Source: Gentiana macrophylla
Taxonomy: Eukaryota; Streptophyta; Magnoliopsida; Gentianales; Gentianaceae
Reading direction: 5' to 3'
NCBI GenBank assembly: GCA_026214975.1
Contig: CM047805.1
Span: 190,535,620 to 190,599,619 of the forward strand
Length of the DNA: 64,000 nucleotides
The notes under the pieces were generated by a model. The model ran no database searches. It was not told where the DNA came from and worked only from the letters and a program-made list of their open reading frames with translations. Made by a program: the position numbers and the translations under genes. Shown piece by piece: positions 59,595 to 64,000 of the stretch (positions within the stretch are counted from its first letter, which is position 1; each line of letters starts with the position of its first letter).

Positions 59595-62248
59595 TCTTTT
59601 TGCTCGTCCTCGAGCAAAACAAAACAAGAACATACTTTCAAAAATCCACATAGTCTGACACGAGATATAGTCAAGATCATGACAAGCTAGTATTCAGCAA
59701 ATCGAAACTCACTCGGTGATGTGTGTGCAGAACCTACTAAACTTCCACCGATCCTCTCTTGACTTATTACATCAAGCAACTAACAGTTATCCGGTCAAAT
59801 AAACGAAAGCTTCATTCTATCTACAGCACTTACCTCACAAAAACTAATTGCCAAGAACATAGTAACCAACTCACAATTAAACTCCTTTACTTAGTGCCAA
59901 GAATATACCTCTCGGGTCTCTACTGGGTTTAGGTCAACTTGACTTAGTGTTCCAAAAAGCGTATATTTTATATTTTATATTTCCTATCGTCGCGTCTCAA
60001 AAGTATAACACTCTCCCCTACATTAGAGGCGGTCACCCCCGAGATCACTCAAACCCATCTTGTCCAAGGTAAACCACACTCCCCAATTGGGGCGATATCA
60101 AATGGACTCGAGGTGATATATACAAACAAAATTCCATAAAGAAATTTTATTCATTTATTATTTATAGATATATATATTTTTATATTTTTCAAACTCTTTG
60201 GAAACTCTCGGTCAAATATATTTCTAACACATTCAAGACTCTCAAAGTTCTCAAGAACACTAAGGTCTTGAGATTCTAATCATGAGTATAGCACAAGTTC
60301 TTAACTTTCATTAATGCTAAATAAGTGTTATCTCAGATCAAGAATTAACTTTCCGTTAACTAACCGGAAACTATTCTATATTTGGCTCTTCATCTAATAG
60401 GTTCGTGAAATGAAGTTCAAGTGAGTATCGATCTACCAAACCTATTCTTAGAACATGATATGACTACTGATAACAACTAAAGATGCCAGATTATAAAACT
60501 AGCATGCCAGTGAAATGTTACTCAGGACGAAACAAAAAATTTGAAAATTAAGCACTTTTCATAGAAATACTAAAAATATGAGCAAACGAAAGTAGATACA
60601 TAAATTATCTATCCCCTCCCCCACACTTAGATTGCAACTTGTCCTCAAGTTGTGCAGAAATAATAAATTAGAGAACTTAGCTGATTGGATGCTGGCAATT
60701 CTGGAAGAACCAACAAGAACCAGGATTGCTTGCATAGCTCAGTAGACTGTGGAGCATCACAGGACAACTGAATACATCGTGAAAGTGCACAATAGCTAGG
60801 AAAATATCCTGCAGACTTGATTAGTGCAAAAAGAGTCTTCGGGGAAAAGATTAGACTTATACAAATAAAGCACATGGAAAAGAATTTATAGAGATATTCA
60901 AATCATGCTCAAATAAAGATGGACACATATACATGAAACATTACAAAATAGTAGGCTAGGTGCAACTACATGAGAATGCAGCCTACATGATATGCAATCC
61001 TAAAAATAAAATAGAAACGAGGTAGTATTACGGAAACCGACAGTTAACTACGCTCAAGAAAAATAATAGAAAAACAATGCAACTAGATGAAATGCAACTA
61101 AATGAAATGCATTTAAATGATATGCAAAAGAAAAATAAAATAAAAGAAAGAAAACTAGCCCACTATATGCAACACGACATATATATAAACGTCTACCAAA
61201 TAATGACAAAGTTACGATAAACGGCAGTCTTGTCATCCACTAGTGCCGACGGCGCGCTTAAGACTTATCGAAAGTGATAGACTTATGGAAACCAACAATC
61301 ATCTATCTAAACAGTATAACTCATATGGAGAAAGGATTTAGCATACGGAAAACCGGCGATAGCTACCCATATGAACTATAAAAACAAAGGAAGCACGTAA
61401 GTCTTAAAAGCTTAAAAGATTCATCGGAGCGGTATGTAGCATACGGGGAACCGACATTAGCTACTAATTAACCATAAGACCGATTATAGCTTACGAGAAC
61501 CGGCAAAGACTATAACTTGCATAGATGAATCATGTATAAGGAATTGATCAATTATCTAACATGGATTCATAGATGGAAAGGTAAAAACATATAAGTTCGT
61601 GACATCTATGTAAACGCAAATGACCACGAAGCTCGAATGAAAAATCCACATCAAATAAAAGCATTGAAAATAAAATCAAGAAATTTAGAACTGGATCAAC
61701 CCGGACGAACGTTCACTTAGCGTTGAAGCTCGACGGGCGTTCCACCTTGCGAGGCGCCGTCGCCTTGAAAAACCGACCGGACGGGCGTTCGTAAAGTATA
61801 GGCGCTGCCTGCGGTCCTCTAAATCGAATGATTGAAAATATTTGAACGGACGAAGCGTCCAATACTTCCAACGCTTCTTCACTGCAGATGAAGAAGCGGG
61901 CGGGCGTCCCAATGAATGAGCGCTTCCGCCCATACAACAAGAATGCACGATAACAGGAAAAAACACAAAGAAAACCCTAAATACTTATGAACACAACACG
62001 GCAACACGAGATCACAAAGACAAAGCCCTTATCAAATTAAGCACGGGGTTAGACTAGGTAAGACATAAACATATAAACTTCACGTAAAACAAGTTGAGTA
62101 AAAACTTTTGCACATTCTTAACCTAACGGTCATCGAAACACGGCAAAATAAAAAACTCTCAACTTGGTATACGCTACTTTTATTAAAAACAAAAATAAAA
62201 CGTAACAAAATCGAGAACTAACAAAACTAGATTCAACATGACACCTAT
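59595..62248 (-). other. LARD internal region, non-coding
   Basis: No gag, protease, RT or integrase motif in any frame. It holds a second purine-tract-like motif near 60617, a degenerate repeat at 61020-61520, and a GACG-nn-CGTT-rich GC patch at 61700-61920 that also yields overlapping open frames on the minus strand. Those frames look like a by-product of the repeated motif. Confidence 0.7.
61020..61520. repeat. Degenerate interspersed repeat in LARD interior
   Basis: (T)ACGG(A/G)(A)AACCG(A/G)C followed by TAGCTAC-like strings at about 61029, 61283, 61345, 61452 and 61492. Confidence 0.55.
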
Positions 62249-62266
62249 TCCCCGGCAACGGCGCCA
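62249..62266 (-). other. Primer binding site, tRNA-Asp
   Basis: The minus strand reads TGGCGCCGTTGCCGGGGA, complementary to the 3' end of plant tRNA-Asp with its CCA tail. It lies four bases inside the 5' LTR end (TGTTGCGG at 62271 on the plus strand). Confidence 0.85.
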
Positions 62267-62270
62267 CTTT

Positions 62271-63821
62271 TGTTGCGGAGATTTTGCATCATTAAAACAA
62301 AAGAAAATTTATAAACCTATACTACCATGCAAAACTAACTCCTAACCGACCAAAACATCGGGTTGTTGCCAGTAAAGTTTGATAAGTACGGGTATCGATC
62401 CACAGGGAAAAGGTATGTTGAATCTAATCCATTAATCCTACCAATTGCTACTCAAGAAAACAAATAAACGAAAGACAAAACATAGAAACAGAAAATAATT
62501 CAAATAATCTAACCGAAGGAATAAAATAAACAATCTAATCTAAAGACATGGGATCAAATAATGCACAAACCTATGTGATCTCAATCCTAGTTCAATTCAT
62601 GATTCTAATTCAATTTGTGGTTTCACCTTTCCACAAGACATAAACTCCTAATCTCTTAGCGAATTTATCTCTCAAGCTATGAATCCCTAATTTCGTAGCG
62701 AATTCAATTATCTATCTCTCATCTTTCGAGTGTTGAGACTGATTTACCAAACAAAACTCGGGTGTAGATTCAATTAACTCTCGTTTTTAAAGAACCTAAC
62801 AACCTAGATCAATAACTCATTAACTTGTCACTTAATCAACGGTTAAAGACCCTATCTTTCTATGGGGATCTAAGGTTTACACAACTTTCGTATTGTAAAC
62901 ATCGATAAGAAACTAAATCTTTCGATTCTATTCTCATGACATCAAAGAACGCATAGAAAAAATACAAACTAAATCAAACATCATGAAGAAAAACTGGAAT
63001 TAAATTAATTGAAAGAAATCAAACTCACATAGTCTTGATACAATGGTTGAACTCCATGGAAACGAAAAGAAAAGCTACATAATCTACTCCTAATCTAACC
63101 TCGGTTCACCCGAGCACAAGGCTCGGGTGACCGGCCTTCAACTCTCCAAGATGCGGCTGTGCTCTCTTTTTGATGTGAAGAAAAATATGGATGAATTAGG
63201 GTTTGGGGCTGCTGTGCTTTAAATAGAAAACTGAGGCGGTTGCTACAGTAACCTAAGTCGGTTTCAGCAAAAACGGCGGCGGACGCCCGTCTGTCAAATT
63301 GGACGCCCGTCCAGAATGCTTGGACGGAGATCGACGCTAGTTTGATGAGCGTCTGAGCTCTCTGTATGTAAAATCTCTTCTAGGGCGCTGTTCACTTCAC
63401 CAAACGCCCGTCCCACTATTGAACGCTGTCACTTTGGATGGGCGCTCGTCCATATTGACTTGAAATCGAATTTCTTGATTTTTCCATCTTTATCTTGATT
63501 TATTTCTTTCCTTATCTCTTTTAATCTTCCATATCTTTAATTGATCCTCTTCCATCTCGAATTTAGCCTTTTAGGATCATCTTTTCCATCATTAATTGGG
63601 TATCTACAAATATCAAAAACATACCAAAACGTAATAATTTCCAAAATAATATAAAATCATCAAATAAACATAAAAAGCGATACGTTTTCATATTTAACTA
63701 TTAAAAACACCATTTACTCAATATTTAACTATAAGGCTCGAAATCTATGAAAATAATCCATATATGGGGGAAAATTGATATAAAATATATCTTAATAAAT
63801 CGTATAATTTCACCCTAAACA
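62271..63821 (-). repeat. 5' LTR of the LARD element, complete, 1551 bp
   Basis: Begins TGTTGCGGAG and ends CCCTAAACA on the plus strand, so it obeys TG...CA. It contains the R hairpin (63106-63130) and the palindrome cluster at 63280-63460. Confidence 0.9.
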
Positions 63822-64000
63822 AATGAGGATTGTACAAAAAGAAATACGGCTACAAGGCTTCTTTAATATTAATCACATGCGGGGCATATTTGTAGGTAAA
63901 GTAGGTATATCATCCTTCGTGCATATATTCTCCCTCCCATACAAAGTATGCCGTCTTCTATAATTTAAGTTTTTATGTTCATTTCTCATTCTTTTCTTCC
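63822..64000. other. Right flank of the LARD element
   Basis: AT-rich sequence with no recognisable feature. It starts AATGA, the candidate half of a 5-bp target duplication. Confidence 0.4.

Larger units (their letters stand above)
58121..63821 (-). mobile_element. Non-autonomous LTR retrotransposon (LARD type), 5.7 kb
   Basis: Two direct LTRs (62271-63821 as 5' LTR, 58121-59580 as 3' LTR, minus-strand orientation), a tRNA-Asp primer site immediately inside the 5' LTR, a purine-rich tract inside the 3' LTR, and a 2.69-kb internal region without gag or pol coding sequence. Its PBS is the type used by Athila/Tat elements, which probably supply the enzymes in trans. The 3' LTR lacks about 100 bp at its outer end, where it is fused to the inverted LTR copy, so no target-site duplication can be checked. 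Confidence 0.88.

Noticed and set aside
61685..61966. Minus-strand frames in the GC patch of the LARD element
   Set aside because: They overlap each other in two frames and coincide with the GACG-nn-CGTT motif cluster; probably not coding.

Overview
This is nuclear DNA from a flowering plant, most likely a eudicot. Both recognisable host genes are plant genes with spliced structure: an 18-exon ERD6-like sugar transporter and a two-exon cytosolic HSP70. Most of the rest is plant-type transposable-element debris, and there is one 100-N scaffold gap (32512-32611). The lineage cannot be narrowed further from sequence alone.

Layout. 1-2930: two broken plus-strand pieces of a plant transposon protein, probably the antisense ORF of a Tat-type Ty3/gypsy element. 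2931-9480: a decayed Ty3/gypsy element on the minus strand (5' LTR with TATA box, tRNA-Asp-like primer site, gag, protease region, RT, RNase H, integrase). 9950-19900: AT-rich intergenic DNA with a tandem repeat, a microsatellite, AT-rich arrays and an old duplication (about 11.5-13.9 kb against 15.5-19.3 kb). 20094-24595: the sugar transporter gene, with all 18 exons and splice sites but a broken frame. 26434-32221: a nearly full-length L1-type LINE with a poly(A) tail and an 11-bp target duplication. 32399-32896: a possible first exon, the gap, and one exon of a minus-strand FHA-domain gene. 35460-43070: repeats and a Helitron-like 3' end. 43070-45890: a minus-strand LINE fragment between 200-bp direct repeats with filler DNA. 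46000-48400: minisatellites. 49196-52375: HSP70 with a perfect heat-shock element. 54171-56960: a pogo/Emigrant-type terminus, then a Tat-like LTR region carrying a 160-codon ORF and a 119-bp triplication. 56965-63821: a non-autonomous LTR element (LARD type) on the minus strand, with an extra inverted LTR copy that makes a potential 1.15-kb hairpin.

How the pieces relate. The two host genes look independent: one is a membrane sugar carrier, the other a cytosolic chaperone with heat-shock promoter elements. Both show single-base indels in short homopolymers and compensating indel pairs while everything around them is conserved. That suggests consensus errors in the assembly rather than, or on top of, real decay, so every broken-gene statement here carries that caveat. 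The most distinctive structure is at the right end: three copies of one LTR (two direct, one inverted), each with a strong hairpin just after the promoter and a cluster of GACGNNCGTC-like palindromes.
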